In this document: positions 31,324 to 41,333 of the stretch, piece by piece
Position numbering within the stretch: position 1 is the first letter of the stretch
Layout: each line of letters begins with the position of its first letter
Assembly (NCBI GenBank): GCA_900552385.1
Contig: URZI01000008.1
Location: forward strand, 1 to 64,000
Origin: an uncultured Collinsella sp.
GTDB taxonomy: Bacteria > Actinomycetota > Coriobacteriia > Coriobacteriales > Coriobacteriaceae
Reading direction: 5' to 3'
DNA length: 64,000 nt
Position numbers and translations under genes: made by a program
The notes under the pieces: model-generated
The model's database searches: none
What the model was told of the DNA's origin: nothing
What the model saw: the letters and a program-made list of their open reading frames with translations, nothing else

Positions 31324-33930
31324 GTGGCTGTCACGTACAAAGGTCTGACTATCAAGTTCGGCGGAGATACGACCGAGTTGCAGGGCGCGTTGAAGAGCGT
31401 GCAGAGCACGGCGAAGGATACGCAGGGCGCGTTGAAGGACATCAATCGTGCCCTGAAATTCGACCCCGGCAACACGGATTTGCTCGTTGAGAAGGAAAAG
31501 CTTCTGAACCGAGCGTACGGCGAGACGAAAGCGAAGCTCGATGCCTACAAGGCCGCGCTTGCGACGCTCGACGAGAAGAAGCGCAGCGGTGCGACGCTCA
31601 CCGAGCGCGAGGAAGCGCAGTACTCGAGCCTTAAGGCACAAATCGCCATTTGCGAGAACCAGCTCGAGAGCTATTCCGACGATCTTAAAAGCGTCAGCCG
31701 CGAAGCCCAGGCATCGAAGAGCAGCCTTTACCAGTTCGGTCAGACAATTCAGGACAACAGCGATAAGCTGGAAAAAGCCGGCAAGGGTCTAGAGACTGCC
31801 GGAAAGACGATAACCGGTGCCGTCACCGGCACCGCCACCGCGCTTGTCGGGCTTGCCAGTAGCCAGGAAGAGCAAATCGAGCAGACGCATCAGCTGGACG
31901 CTGCCTGGAAGGATGCAGGCGGCACGTCCGAGCAGGCGCGAAGCTCCTATACCCTGTTTTATAAGCTACTTGGCGAAGAGGACACCGCGACCGAAGCCGC
32001 ACAGAACCTGTCACGCTTGACCACTAACCAGCAGGAACTGGACAAGTGGAGCAACATCGCCGCAGGCTCGTTCTCCAAGTTCGGCGATGCATTGCCGCTC
32101 GAAAACCTCGTGGAAGCATCGCAGGAGACGGCGCACACCGGCACCGTCACCGGCGGTCTTGCCGATGCCCTCAACTGGGCAACGGCCAGCAACGAGCAGT
32201 GGAGCGCAGCACTCTCTGGCAACCATGCGGCACAGCAGGCTTTCAACGACCAGATTGCTCAGGGCGCTACCAAAGAGGACGCTTTCAATGCGGCGCTTGC
32301 CGCCTGCGGTGACGAGCAGGAGCGCTCCTCGCTTATCACGCAGACGCTCGATGGCCTTTACGGCAACATTGGCGAGACATATCAAGAGACTAATAAGACG
32401 ATGCTCGACACGCGCGAAGCGCAGGCCGAGCTAAACCAGAAGATGGCCGAAGCCGGCGAAGCGGCCATGCCCTTCAAGGAAAAGGCGCTCGAGCTTGGAA
32501 CGACCCTGCTTGAGAAGGTAACGCCGGCGCTCGAGGGCGTTAGCGACTGGTACAAGTCCCTAACGCCAGAGCAGCAGGACATGGCAACAAACGTCGTTTT
32601 GGGGACGGTCGCGTTCGGCGGGCTTACAACGGGCATCGGCAAGACGCTCCAAAAGGGCATCGAGATCGGCCAGACGTTCAAGGACGTTGCCGGTGGCTTC
32701 GCTTCCCTCGCAGACAAGTTCGGCGAGGGCGGCGGCGCTATAAGCACGGCTGCAACGGGCTTCGGCGGCATCGCTGAGAAAGCGGGCGGCTTGGCATCTA
32801 CCCTTGGCGGCAAGCTCTCTACAGGGTGGACATCGTTCACCGGATTGATCGCTGCAAACCCAATCTTGCTTGGCGTGGCTGCGGTTGCCGCTGCCGTCGC
32901 TGGCCTTACGTGGTTCTTCACGCAGACCGAGACTGGTAAACAGCTCTGGTCTGACTTCACTGGCTGGATTTCAGAAAAATGGCAGGGCGTGCAGGATTTC
33001 TTCGCAGGCGTGCCGGAATTCTGGTCTGGGATTTGGGACGGGATAACCGGAAAGGCCGAAGAGGTCAAGAACGGCCTTTCGGAAAAGTTCGAAGGCATAA
33101 GGCAAGGTGCGTCCGATGCTTGGGAGGGTTTGAAGGCCAACGCGTCCGATGCTTGGGAGAATCTGAAATCCGGAGCATCTGAAAAATTCGGTGCTATCAG
33201 GGATTCAATCCAAACAGATATGAACACCGGCAAAATTGTCGGTTCTTCGGCTTCAAATGCCCTTAAAGCTGCCATGAACGGTGATTGGGACGCTGCGAAG
33301 TCGCAGGCCGGTATTGCCTTCCAGGCTATCCAAAGCAACATCCAGACGAAGATGAACAATGCGAAGGATAATGCGATAAACGCCGGAAACGCCATCGGTG
33401 AGAAGCTTGGCTTTCCGGGGCTTGGCAGCAAGGTCGCTGGCGTTTTCTCGAACATCAAGAGCAATATCACTTCGCCGATCAATGATGCCTGGAACTTTGT
33501 CAGCAGCATCCCCGGCAGGATTCAGGGGGCGTTCAGCGGGATTCGCATCAGCTTGCCGCATATCAGCTTGCCGCATTTCCACGTCAGCTGGCGTGACATC
33601 GGTGGCGTTGTGGAACTGCCGTCCATCAGCGTCAACTGGTATGCAAAGGGTGCATCCTTCGACAAGCCTTCAATCATTGGCGTTGGCGAAGCTGGACTTG
33701 AGCACGTCGCGCCCGATACAAAGCTGCGCACAAGCGTCAGAGAGAGCGTCGAGGCGGGTATTTCTCGCGTGCTCGACCGCCTAAGCGGCGGCTTCGGTGG
33801 CGGAGCCCAGGTGAACGTGACCGTCAACGCTACCGTTGCAAACAGCATGGACGCGTACACGACCGGTCAGCAGATCGGCGCTGGTATTGCCAGCAGGTTA
33901 AAGCAGAAGGGGGTGCCCGTTGGAGCTTAA
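31324..33930 (+). CDS. Tail tape-measure protein
   Basis: 868 residues from GTG 31324. An N-terminal helical region (LQGALKSVQSTAKDTQGALK) and long coiled coils are followed by a hydrophobic segment near 515-540 (NPILLGVAAVAAAVAGLTWF) and a glycine-rich end with DKPSIIGVGEAGLEHVAPDT, a common tape-measure C-terminal motif. Its length should set a tail of roughly 130 nm by the usual 1.5 angstrom per residue rule. Confidence 0.92.
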   Translation: MAVTYKGLTIKFGGDTTELQGALKSVQSTAKDTQGALKDINRALKFDPGNTDLLVEKEKLLNRAYGETKAKLDAYKAALATLDEKKRSGATLTEREEAQYSSLKAQIAICENQLESYSDDLKSVSREAQASKSSLYQFGQTIQDNSDKLEKAGKGLETAGKTITGAVTGTATALVGLASSQEEQIEQTHQLDAAWKDAGGTSEQARSSYTLFYKLLGEEDTATEAAQNLSRLTTNQQELDKWSNIAAGSFSKFGDALPLENLVEASQETAHTGTVTGGLADALNWATASNEQWSAALSGNHAAQQAFNDQIAQGATKEDAFNAALAACGDEQERSSLITQTLDGLYGNIGETYQETNKTMLDTREAQAELNQKMAEAGEAAMPFKEKALELGTTLLEKVTPALEGVSDWYKSLTPEQQDMATNVVLGTVAFGGLTTGIGKTLQKGIEIGQTFKDVAGGFASLADKFGEGGGAISTAATGFGGIAEKAGGLASTLGGKLSTGWTSFTGLIAANPILLGVAAVAAAVAGLTWFFTQTETGKQLWSDFTGWISEKWQGVQDFFAGVPEFWSGIWDGITGKAEEVKNGLSEKFEGIRQGASDAWEGLKANASDAWENLKSGASEKFGAIRDSIQTDMNTGKIVGSSASNALKAAMNGDWDAAKSQAGIAFQAIQSNIQTKMNNAKDNAINAGNAIGEKLGFPGLGSKVAGVFSNIKSNITSPINDAWNFVSSIPGRIQGAFSGIRISLPHISLPHFHVSWRDIGGVVELPSISVNWYAKGASFDKPSIIGVGEAGLEHVAPDTKLRTSVRESVEAGISRVLDRLSGGFGGGAQVNVTVNATVANSMDAYTTGQQIGAGIASRLKQKGVPVGA

Positions 33931-34654
33931 GCGTAAGCGAAACCAAAGCGACAGCATTGTCTTCAACGGGCACGACCTGTCGAAGCTCGTCTACTGTAAG
34001 GTGCGCCGCCCAATCATGGCGGACGTTTCGGCGAGCTTCGAGGATGCGCCCGGACGGCACGGCGAATACTTCAAGAACGCTCGTCGCGCCGGTTACGATT
34101 TGCAGATTGACATGTGGATTCGCACCGAGCACCGGCGCGAGGTCGCAAAGGCGCGCCATGAGCTGGCGGCGCTGCTCTGGTCTGACGAGCCAGCGCCGCT
34201 TTATCTGCCTGATGACCCTACACGTTATTTGATGGCGATCGTTAGCGGTGCAACCGACCTTGACGAGATCACCGACGATTGCCCGCAGGCAACCGTTACG
34301 TTCCACATTGGAGACCCCGACTATTACGGTCAGCATCGCCGGATGGACGTGAGAGGCGCGGCATCGTTCGCTGTCGGCGGCACGCTGCCTGCCGCTCTTA
34401 CCGTGACAGCTAAGCCCGGAGCTTGCAGCTCTTGGCGCATCACCAACACCGATACCGCTGAGTTCGTCGAGGTTGTCCAGCCTTTGACGGCTTCGAGCGT
34501 CGTTCGCATGGACTTCGACATAGAGCATGTGACCGTTAACGGCTCAGTCGCTCAGCTCAACATCATGAGCGACTTTTTCAGTGTTAAAGACCGTGCGCAT
34601 ATCAAAATCTCTAGCGGCTCCGCGACGTTGGAATGGGAGGAAAGATGGCTTTAA
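33920..34654 (+). CDS. Distal tail protein (Dit-like)
   Basis: 244 residues from TTG 33920, overlapping the tape-measure end by 11 bp. An N-terminal SIVFNGHDLSKLVYCKVRRP is typical of Dit, followed by a galectin-like part (GDPDYYGQHRRMDVRGAAS). It forms the hub at the tail tip. Confidence 0.82.
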   Translation: MELKRKRNQSDSIVFNGHDLSKLVYCKVRRPIMADVSASFEDAPGRHGEYFKNARRAGYDLQIDMWIRTEHRREVAKARHELAALLWSDEPAPLYLPDDPTRYLMAIVSGATDLDEITDDCPQATVTFHIGDPDYYGQHRRMDVRGAASFAVGGTLPAALTVTAKPGACSSWRITNTDTAEFVEVVQPLTASSVVRMDFDIEHVTVNGSVAQLNIMSDFFSVKDRAHIKISSGSATLEWEERWL

Positions 34655-37600
34655 CCAAGAAGGTCAACTTCACCCGTTTCAGCCGTTTCGGCGCGAATCT
34701 CGGACGGCTCACCTACACCGCAGCGACACATGAGGACGCCACGGACGGCACCGACGAGCTTAAGATCAGGTGCGACGAGGATTTAGGCAAGGGGGAGTAC
34801 CTTGTTTGGGTTGACCGCCAAGGCGTTGTGCATGAGCACATCGTCGATAAAATCGAGCGGCTGCATGATGACAGCGGCAAGCCATATACCAGCGTAACGT
34901 GCATCAACTCCATCAACGAGACGTGGGATGACTATATCGAGGACAAGCGACCGTCCGGCAGCGTGGCTGTGGCGCTCGCTTCAATACTCGCTGGCACACG
35001 TTGGGAAGTCGGCAACTGCGACCAACCAGGCAGCGCTTCGCATACCTTCTATCACGTAAAAGTCCGCGAGGGCTTGAGCGATCTGCTCAAAACATGGGGC
35101 GGCGAGCTTGAAACCGTCATAGAGACGGACGGCGTGCGGGTCACACACCGATACGTGCGCGTGGTCGCGAAGCGCGGAAACCAGCAAAGTTCCAAGCGCT
35201 TTACGTGGACTAAAGACTTGATCAGCATCAAGCGCAAGACCGGCAGCGCCAACCCAAAGACGAGGGTTTACGGTTATGGCAAGGGTGTTGAAACGGATGG
35301 CGGCGGCTATGGCCGACGCTTGACGTTCGGCGATATAAACGGCGGCAAGGATTACGTTGAGGATGTGTCCGCAACCGAGGTTTGGGGACATCCCGACGGC
35401 AGCGGCGGCATCGCGCCTGCGGTGGACGTTTACATTAACGAGCAGTGCGATGATGCGGCGCAACTTCTTGCCGAGACGAAGGACTACCTTGAGCAAGCCA
35501 AAACGCCGACCGTCTCTTATGAAGCAAGCGTGATTGACCTATTTGCTTTCGGTCGAGATTGGGAAGCCGTTGCTGTCGGAGATTGCGTGGCGATCATCGA
35601 CAAGGGCTTCTCCGCTGCGGGAATCAGGCTCAAAGGGCGCGTCTCGAAGCTGACCCGCGACTTGGTGACCGGCGATGCCACGGTGGTGTTCGGCAACTTA
35701 ACCGATGATCTGGCCGACATCTTTCAGTCAATGGCGCAGCAGCTCAAGAGCGGCAGCAATCAGCGGGCTAACTACGATGCGGCGGCGAGCACGTCCGTCT
35801 CGTGGCTCAACCAGCTCATGGCGGCGCTCAACAAGGCGTTCAATGCCGTCGGCACCTACAAGGTCGAGACGTTCGAGCTTGGCGTGATCTACTGTAACGT
35901 GCCGCTGGATGCCGCGACTGGCGTTCCGCTCAAGTCAATGTCCGGCATGTGGGCGGTAAACATCAACGGCATGGGCATCCGCCTTGCCGCGTCGCTTGCA
36001 AGCGACGGACAGTGGAATTGGCGAACGTTCATCACTGGCGCTCAGGTCAGCGCCGATTGCATCAACGCCGGTACGATGCGAGCAGACCGCATTCGCGCTG
36101 GCCTGCTCACCGACGATGTTGGAAAGAACTTTTGGGATTTGACCACCGGAGATTTTAGCTTGTCTGCCGGCGCGACCGTTGGCAGCAAGCAGATCGCCAC
36201 TACGGACGCCGCAATTGCGTCTGTCGATGTCGAATATGCCCAGGGGACGTCGCGCGACAAGGAGCCCGCGGGCGGATGGCAGACCGCTGCGCCGCAATGG
36301 GTCTCTGGCAAGTACATCTGGACGCGCACCAAGACCACTATGCAGTCGGGCGACATAGAGTACAGCGAGCCCGTGTGCATCAGCGGTCGTGACGGCGTTG
36401 ACGGCGCGAACGGCGTTGACGGAAAAGACGGCGAACGCGGTCCCGCAGGAAAGGACGGCGTGTCGACCTACTTCCACCGCGCCTACGCGACCAGCGCCGA
36501 CGGCAGGCAGGGATTCAGTACCTCCTACGGCTCCGGCAAGACCTACCTCGGCACATACGTCGATAATGTCAAGGCCGATTCGACCGACCCGTCGAAGTAC
36601 CAGTGGTCGCTCATTAAGGGTGCCGACGGCGAGGACGGCGTCCCCGGAAGGAACGGTACCGACGGCAAGACCTACTACCTGCATATCGCATACGCCACGA
36701 GCGCGGACGGCAAGCAAGGCTTCAGTGTCTCCTACGGAGCTGGCAAGACTTATATCGGCCAGTGCGTCGACCTCAACGTCAAAGACCCGACAGACCCGTC
36801 TGCCTACACCTGGTCGAAGATAAAGGGCGAGACGGGTACCGGCGTGAAAAGCATCGTGGAGCAGTACTACCTGTCCACGAGCTCCACGGCTCAGTCCGGC
36901 GGCGGATGGTCGGAGGCGCAGCCTGCATGGAGCAAGGGAAAGTACATCTGGACGCGCACCAAGATCACGTGGACGGACGGCTCGACCACCTACACAGCAC
37001 CGTGCCTAGCCAAGGCCATCAACGGCTCAAACCAGATGGCCGGCAGCGCCATCGTCTCGCGCGTGAAGCTCTACGCCAAGAATCAATCGGACAGCGTGCC
37101 GCCGATTAACATGCAGAACCCCGAGCTGGGGTGGACGGAAGACTTACCGCAATGGTCTAACGGCTACTTCATATGGGAGATGGACCGCATCACCTACGGT
37201 GACAGCTCGGTCAATCATTCCTCGCCTGTCCTCGTGGCTGCACTGAACAAAGCCAACCAGAGCGCTTACGACCTGAACAAGTCGCTCGGCGACCTCGACA
37301 CCACGGTCAACGATCTCGCCACAGACGGTGTGGTAACCGCCGCCGAGGCAGCTGCCGTCAAGAAGATCCAGCAGACCATCGACAAGGAGAAGGACGAGCT
37401 GACAACGCAGTTCAACAGCCTGAAGTCCAACAAGTCGTTGACTCAATATTTTCTCGCCAACGTCCTAGCTCCATCCTACGATTCTGCTTTCGGTACAGGC
37501 GGATCATACGGCTCGCTCAACACCGCCATCTCTGACGTGCTCAAATGCACCACGAAGGAAGCGCTGGACAGCGCCATAGCTACCTACAAGTCCTGCTACA

Positions 37601-38349
37601 ACACGCATTCGAGCAACGTCAATACATATACCGCCGCAGCGCGGCAGGCGCAGCACGCCATCGAGCAGCAGGATGCCAAGTCGATGGCGCAGGGCCTGCT
37701 CGACAACTACGACGATGACCTGAATCAGCTCAAGATTTTCAACCGTCTGACAAACAACGGTACCGAGCAGGGCATCTACATGCAGGATAGCAAGCTGTAC
37801 GTCAATGCTAGCTACCTTGCCGCGGGCATCATCGCAGACGTGACAAACACGAATAGCTGGAATCTAAAGACCGGCTATTTCAAGACAACACGCGGAACAA
37901 TCGGCGGCTTCACAATTGACAAGCTCGACATCTCCAACAACAGGCTGTCGCTTCGGGATGACGGTCCTCATTTCATCTATGACAGTAAAGATATTGGCTT
38001 CATTGGCAGCAACCATCTCGTCGACTATCCAAAAGTCTACGGACTTAACTTCAATCTGAAAGAGTCCGGCGGCTACATGTCTTGGGCTGCGATGAAGAAC
38101 GCAGACGATCCGTATTACGCAATGAAGCTGACGTATGCGAACAAGCCAAACATCGGTTTCACGGCATATGCACTCAACGCCGGATGTGATCTGGACATGC
38201 ACGATTGGTCGATCAAATCCGCAAAGCTCGACAGCGAGTGTTGGGTGGGCGGCGGGCTCAACGCGACCGATATTATCAGGCTCAGGACGGCTGACGACAG
38301 CGGATACTACGACGTCAAAATCTGGCATGGATTCGTCTACAGCACTTAA
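34645..38349 (+). CDS. Tail-associated baseplate protein with collagen-like and tryptophan-rich repeats
   Basis: 1234 residues from ATG 34645 (GGAGGAA upstream). The N-terminal about 400 residues look like a Tal/prophage-endopeptidase hub (GKGEYLVWVDRQGVVHEHIV). A collagen-like stretch (GVDGKDGERGPAGKDG) is followed by two about 70-residue modules (YATSADGRQGFSTSYGSGKT and YATSADGKQGFSVSYGAGKT). Three W-x-G-x-Y-I-W modules occur (VSGKYIWTRTKT, SKGKYIWTRTKI, SNGYFIWEMDRI). A helical region and a beta C-terminus finish it. It likely reaches the host cell surface. Confidence 0.8.
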   Translation: MALTKKVNFTRFSRFGANLGRLTYTAATHEDATDGTDELKIRCDEDLGKGEYLVWVDRQGVVHEHIVDKIERLHDDSGKPYTSVTCINSINETWDDYIEDKRPSGSVAVALASILAGTRWEVGNCDQPGSASHTFYHVKVREGLSDLLKTWGGELETVIETDGVRVTHRYVRVVAKRGNQQSSKRFTWTKDLISIKRKTGSANPKTRVYGYGKGVETDGGGYGRRLTFGDINGGKDYVEDVSATEVWGHPDGSGGIAPAVDVYINEQCDDAAQLLAETKDYLEQAKTPTVSYEASVIDLFAFGRDWEAVAVGDCVAIIDKGFSAAGIRLKGRVSKLTRDLVTGDATVVFGNLTDDLADIFQSMAQQLKSGSNQRANYDAAASTSVSWLNQLMAALNKAFNAVGTYKVETFELGVIYCNVPLDAATGVPLKSMSGMWAVNINGMGIRLAASLASDGQWNWRTFITGAQVSADCINAGTMRADRIRAGLLTDDVGKNFWDLTTGDFSLSAGATVGSKQIATTDAAIASVDVEYAQGTSRDKEPAGGWQTAAPQWVSGKYIWTRTKTTMQSGDIEYSEPVCISGRDGVDGANGVDGKDGERGPAGKDGVSTYFHRAYATSADGRQGFSTSYGSGKTYLGTYVDNVKADSTDPSKYQWSLIKGADGEDGVPGRNGTDGKTYYLHIAYATSADGKQGFSVSYGAGKTYIGQCVDLNVKDPTDPSAYTWSKIKGETGTGVKSIVEQYYLSTSSTAQSGGGWSEAQPAWSKGKYIWTRTKITWTDGSTTYTAPCLAKAINGSNQMAGSAIVSRVKLYAKNQSDSVPPINMQNPELGWTEDLPQWSNGYFIWEMDRITYGDSSVNHSSPVLVAALNKANQSAYDLNKSLGDLDTTVNDLATDGVVTAAEAAAVKKIQQTIDKEKDELTTQFNSLKSNKSLTQYFLANVLAPSYDSAFGTGGSYGSLNTAISDVLKCTTKEALDSAIATYKSCYNTHSSNVNTYTAAARQAQHAIEQQDAKSMAQGLLDNYDDDLNQLKIFNRLTNNGTEQGIYMQDSKLYVNASYLAAGIIADVTNTNSWNLKTGYFKTTRGTIGGFTIDKLDISNNRLSLRDDGPHFIYDSKDIGFIGSNHLVDYPKVYGLNFNLKESGGYMSWAAMKNADDPYYAMKLTYANKPNIGFTAYALNAGCDLDMHDWSIKSAKLDSECWVGGGLNATDIIRLRTADDSGYYDVKIWHGFVYST

Positions 38350-38358
38350 GGAGGACTT

Positions 38359-38544
38359 TTGGACGATATGAAGATGGTCATCGAGTGCGGGGAGCCAAAC
38401 CCGGAGATCGTCGCCGAGCCGACAAAAACGGCGTATACGGAATCTCAGAGGCTCGAGAAAATCGACAAGAAGCTGAATGCGATCTTGAAAGCGCTTGGGG
38501 TTAACGCTGCAAGCCTGGAGGAGGAGACCGATGAAGCTAACTAA
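38359..38544 (+). CDS. Small phage tail-region protein
   Basis: 61 residues from TTG 38359, five bases after AGGAGG, which decides this start over ATG 38368. The C-terminal half (SQRLEKIDKKLNAILKALGV) is a short coiled coil. Unknown function. Confidence 0.6.
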   Translation: MDDMKMVIECGEPNPEIVAEPTKTAYTESQRLEKIDKKLNAILKALGVNAASLEEETDEAN

Positions 38545-38911
38545 CGAGAAGATCGCGGCAATGTGCCGAGACCTCGAAAACGGCGTGCTGGATAACGTCG
38601 GTATCGTTGGCTACACGGCGGCGCGAAACTATCGCGCTTTGCATGACGTTGCTGAGCCCTTCTTCACCCAGCGCAACAAGCTGATCATGGAATACGGCGA
38701 AGCGCAGTACGACGATGACGGCAACATCGACGACTACGTGGTTGACCCCAAATCGGAGAAGTTCGCCGCTTTCGCCGCAAAGTACCAGGAGCTTGCCGAA
38801 ATCGAGTGCGAGGTCGAGATTCTTACCCTGCCAGAGGAAAAGGCGATTGACGCCATCAGTGGCAGGCAGCTCCTAACACTCGATTGGATGTTTGATAGCG
38901 GTGATGCGTAA
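38531..38911 (+). CDS. DUF1617-like phage protein
   Basis: 126 residues from ATG 38531. The helical pattern MKLTNEKIAAMCRDLENGVL with RNYRALHDVAEPFFTQRNKL resembles the DUF1617 family found between tail genes in Gram-positive phages. Function unknown; overlaps both neighbours. Confidence 0.6.
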   Translation: MKLTNEKIAAMCRDLENGVLDNVGIVGYTAARNYRALHDVAEPFFTQRNKLIMEYGEAQYDDDGNIDDYVVDPKSEKFAAFAAKYQELAEIECEVEILTLPEEKAIDAISGRQLLTLDWMFDSGDA

Positions 38912-39711
38912 TGAACACTCAGAATATCGAGCTTGATATCGACAAGCGCGGATGCGGAAACAACTGCATCCGCATCGCCCAGGGCGAAAACGGCGGCACC
39001 ACCATCAAGGCGCTCATCTTCGACAACGGTGGGGAGTTCGCACTTGCTGGCTATACGGCGTACCTGGTTGCGCGACTTCCAGACCGCATTCATTACTACA
39101 AGGGAACCGCGACGGTTTCCGGCAACGCCGTCACGCACGTTTGCGAGGAAAGCAAGCTCGCGTGCGTGCCTGGCTACACAGACGAAGCCTATTTCGAATT
39201 CACAAAGGGCTCGCAGACTGTGCAGACAGAGCGCTTCGCGCTTGACATCATGCGCGACGCCCGCGAGGGGAATACTCCGGCGAAGTCATGGGACAACGCA
39301 GTCGAAGCGCTTGAGAAACGCGCCGAAACAGCCGTCACCAAGGGCGAGCAGGCCGTCACCGAAGCGGGCAAGGCGCTGAATAACGCCAACGCTGCGGTCA
39401 ACATCTGCAAGAGCGCCACGGACGCGGCCAACACCGCGACGGGCAAGGCGAACGCCGCGACAAAGAGCGCCACGGACGCCGCGGCTGCGGCGAACACAGC
39501 CAAGACGAACGCCGACACCGCGACGAGCAGGGCGAACGCAGCGACAAACGCGGCGAACACGGCCAAGGACAGCGCGGATCAGGCGGCATCTGACGCTCGC
39601 AAGGCCGCCGAGGAAGCTCGCGGCTCGATCAGCCCCGACAAGCGCATCTATCTCGCCTACGACACCGTTGGCGATACGGAGTACATCACACTAGTCGATA
39701 CGGAGGATTAA
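38911..39711 (+). CDS. BppU-like baseplate upper protein with Ala/Thr coiled coil
   Basis: 266 residues. The N-terminal about 125 residues are beta-rich (IELDIDKRGCGNNCIRIAQG, AYFEFTKGSQTVQTERFALD), the BppU N-terminal domain. A long heptad-like Ala/Asn/Thr/Lys repeat (about 140-240) makes a trimeric stalk, and a short C-terminal strand follows. It should connect the baseplate to the receptor-binding protein encoded next. Confidence 0.75.
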   Translation: MNTQNIELDIDKRGCGNNCIRIAQGENGGTTIKALIFDNGGEFALAGYTAYLVARLPDRIHYYKGTATVSGNAVTHVCEESKLACVPGYTDEAYFEFTKGSQTVQTERFALDIMRDAREGNTPAKSWDNAVEALEKRAETAVTKGEQAVTEAGKALNNANAAVNICKSATDAANTATGKANAATKSATDAAAAANTAKTNADTATSRANAATNAANTAKDSADQAASDARKAAEEARGSISPDKRIYLAYDTVGDTEYITLVDTED

Positions 39712-39713
39712 GC

Positions 39714-41273
39714 ATGGGCAAAACCCACATTGCAGATCACGAGACGCTCGAGCGCGTGGCAATCGCGCTCGAATCCATGGGGGCTTCGACAGTCCCCATT
39801 TTTAATGAGGAGACAGGACGTTACACGAACGCGAGCATCGCCGCATGGCTCGCAAAGATGCGCGACGGCAAGAACTACGGCGTGAGCATCCCCAAGGGAA
39901 GTGCCACGACCTGCACTAAGACCGGGGCAAATGCTGGAATCGCCAACCCAAAGCCCGGAATCATCGGTCGCGCCGCTATCGACCCTTACGTGAATCACGG
40001 CGCGTTTACCTTCTTCGAGGTAAACGGCGGCGTTGACGCGGATGGCACGCCTTACGTTACCGCTATCGACGGTGACGGGCGCTTCTCGCGCACGGATGAT
40101 ACGTGGATCATGACGCCAGTTCTCTACACTCTGGAAACTGAGACGAATGATGCCGTCAACATTACCGTATCCGATACGCGCCAGCCAGGCATGAAGCGCC
40201 AGCCGGCAGCTCTGCTCCCCAACGGTGCACAGCGTCCTTATATGCTGTATGCAAAGTATGCGCTGTCGGTCGATGCCAACGGCAAGCCGCGCAGCGTGAG
40301 CGGAGCGCAGGTGAAGCGCTTCGTAAGCCACGATACAGGTGTATCGCTTATGAAGACGGCAACGACAGGCGATTCATTAAAGACCGCCGCCGATGACTGG
40401 TATGTCAAGGTCATGTTCCTTTTGAAGTATGCAACAAAAAACTCGCAGAGCGTGTTCGCTGGTTGCACGGGATACGACATCCAAATGAACCCGACCGTTG
40501 CGGAAAGCAACACCACGCGCGTCGTGGTCTCGAAGGCGAATGCAGATCAGATTCTCATTGGCTCTTCGATGATTCTAGGAACGCATACGGGCACGTCGAA
40601 CGACCGTGGCAACGGTTACAACTATGACGTATTCGACGCCGCAACCGTTATCAAGAAGGCCAATGTCGACGCATCGAACACCGCCATCTACTTCGATGTC
40701 GCGAAGCCGTTCACGACTGCCACCACATACCTTTTGAGCACCGTCCCGTGGAGGGCTGGCGCTTGCGATGCTATTGAGGGTGACGGATCGCCCACGAGCT
40801 GCGCTGACTCAAAGCAGCCCTTTGTCATCCAGGGCATCGAGCTCGGTCTTGGTATGTATGAGGTTCTTGGAAACGTTCTAATCCAGTACACGGGTACTGG
40901 TGCGGTTGTTTACGTGAACCCGGATACTAAGAACGAGAAGGCTGGCAGCTCACCTGACAGTGCACTATCGGCTGGGGCTTTCCCCGGACAAGCAGCTGAG
41001 GGATGGAATTACGGTCTTTACTGCAAGACGGTCAACGGTCTGATGATTCAGCAGGGAACTGGCGCGTCAACGTCGGTTGGTATCTGCGATGGCAACTACA
41101 AAGTCGCTGACACCACCGTCGGCTGGCGAGAGTGGCTTTCCCTTGGCTACTTGTTGGACCGGGGCGGTGCTGGCCTTTGGTACGTCTACGGCTGCAACGG
41201 CACCGGCAATGCTTGGTGGAACTTCGGCTCGCGCCGCTCTGCTAATGGTCGCTCTAGGGGTGAAACGGCGTAA
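39714..41273 (+). CDS. Tail receptor-binding protein with C-terminal DGR-type variable region
   Basis: 519 residues. The N-terminal part is a tail-fibre body (NASIAAWLAKMRDGKNYGVS). The C-terminus, from WREWLSLGYLLDRGG through WWNFGSRRSANGRSRG to the stop, has the Trp/Gly/Asn/Arg composition and extreme C-terminal position of variable-repeat proteins of diversity-generating retroelements, which adopt a C-type-lectin-like fold. A 21-bp copy of its sequence with an A-to-T difference and an RT remnant lie directly downstream. It probably decides host recognition. Confidence 0.78.
   Translation: MGKTHIADHETLERVAIALESMGASTVPIFNEETGRYTNASIAAWLAKMRDGKNYGVSIPKGSATTCTKTGANAGIANPKPGIIGRAAIDPYVNHGAFTFFEVNGGVDADGTPYVTAIDGDGRFSRTDDTWIMTPVLYTLETETNDAVNITVSDTRQPGMKRQPAALLPNGAQRPYMLYAKYALSVDANGKPRSVSGAQVKRFVSHDTGVSLMKTATTGDSLKTAADDWYVKVMFLLKYATKNSQSVFAGCTGYDIQMNPTVAESNTTRVVVSKANADQILIGSSMILGTHTGTSNDRGNGYNYDVFDAATVIKKANVDASNTAIYFDVAKPFTTATTYLLSTVPWRAGACDAIEGDGSPTSCADSKQPFVIQGIELGLGMYEVLGNVLIQYTGTGAVVYVNPDTKNEKAGSSPDSALSAGAFPGQAAEGWNYGLYCKTVNGLMIQQGTGASTSVGICDGNYKVADTTVGWREWLSLGYLLDRGGAGLWYVYGCNGTGNAWWNFGSRRSANGRSRGETA
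41133..41153 (+). repeat. Variable-repeat segment matching the downstream template stub
   Basis: TGGCTTTCCCTTGGCTACTTG here versus the same 21-mer at 41343-41363 with A instead of T at the 16th base (AAC in the template, TAC in the gene: Asn to Tyr). Both copies are read in the same W-L-S-L-G-x-L frame. An A-specific difference is the hallmark of retroelement mutagenesis. Confidence 0.7.
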
Positions 41274-41279
41274 GCCGCG

Positions 41280-41295
41280 AGGGGACTTGTCCCCT
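41280..41295 (+). other. Hairpin just downstream of the variable gene
   Basis: AGGGGAC and GTCCCCT arms with a two-base loop, 7 bases after the stop codon. Diversity-generating retroelements often require a short hairpin or cruciform at this place for target recognition. Confidence 0.6.
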
Positions 41296-41333
41296 TCTGA
41301 AAACAAGCAGGGATTCGCGGCGCGTGGGCTGTC

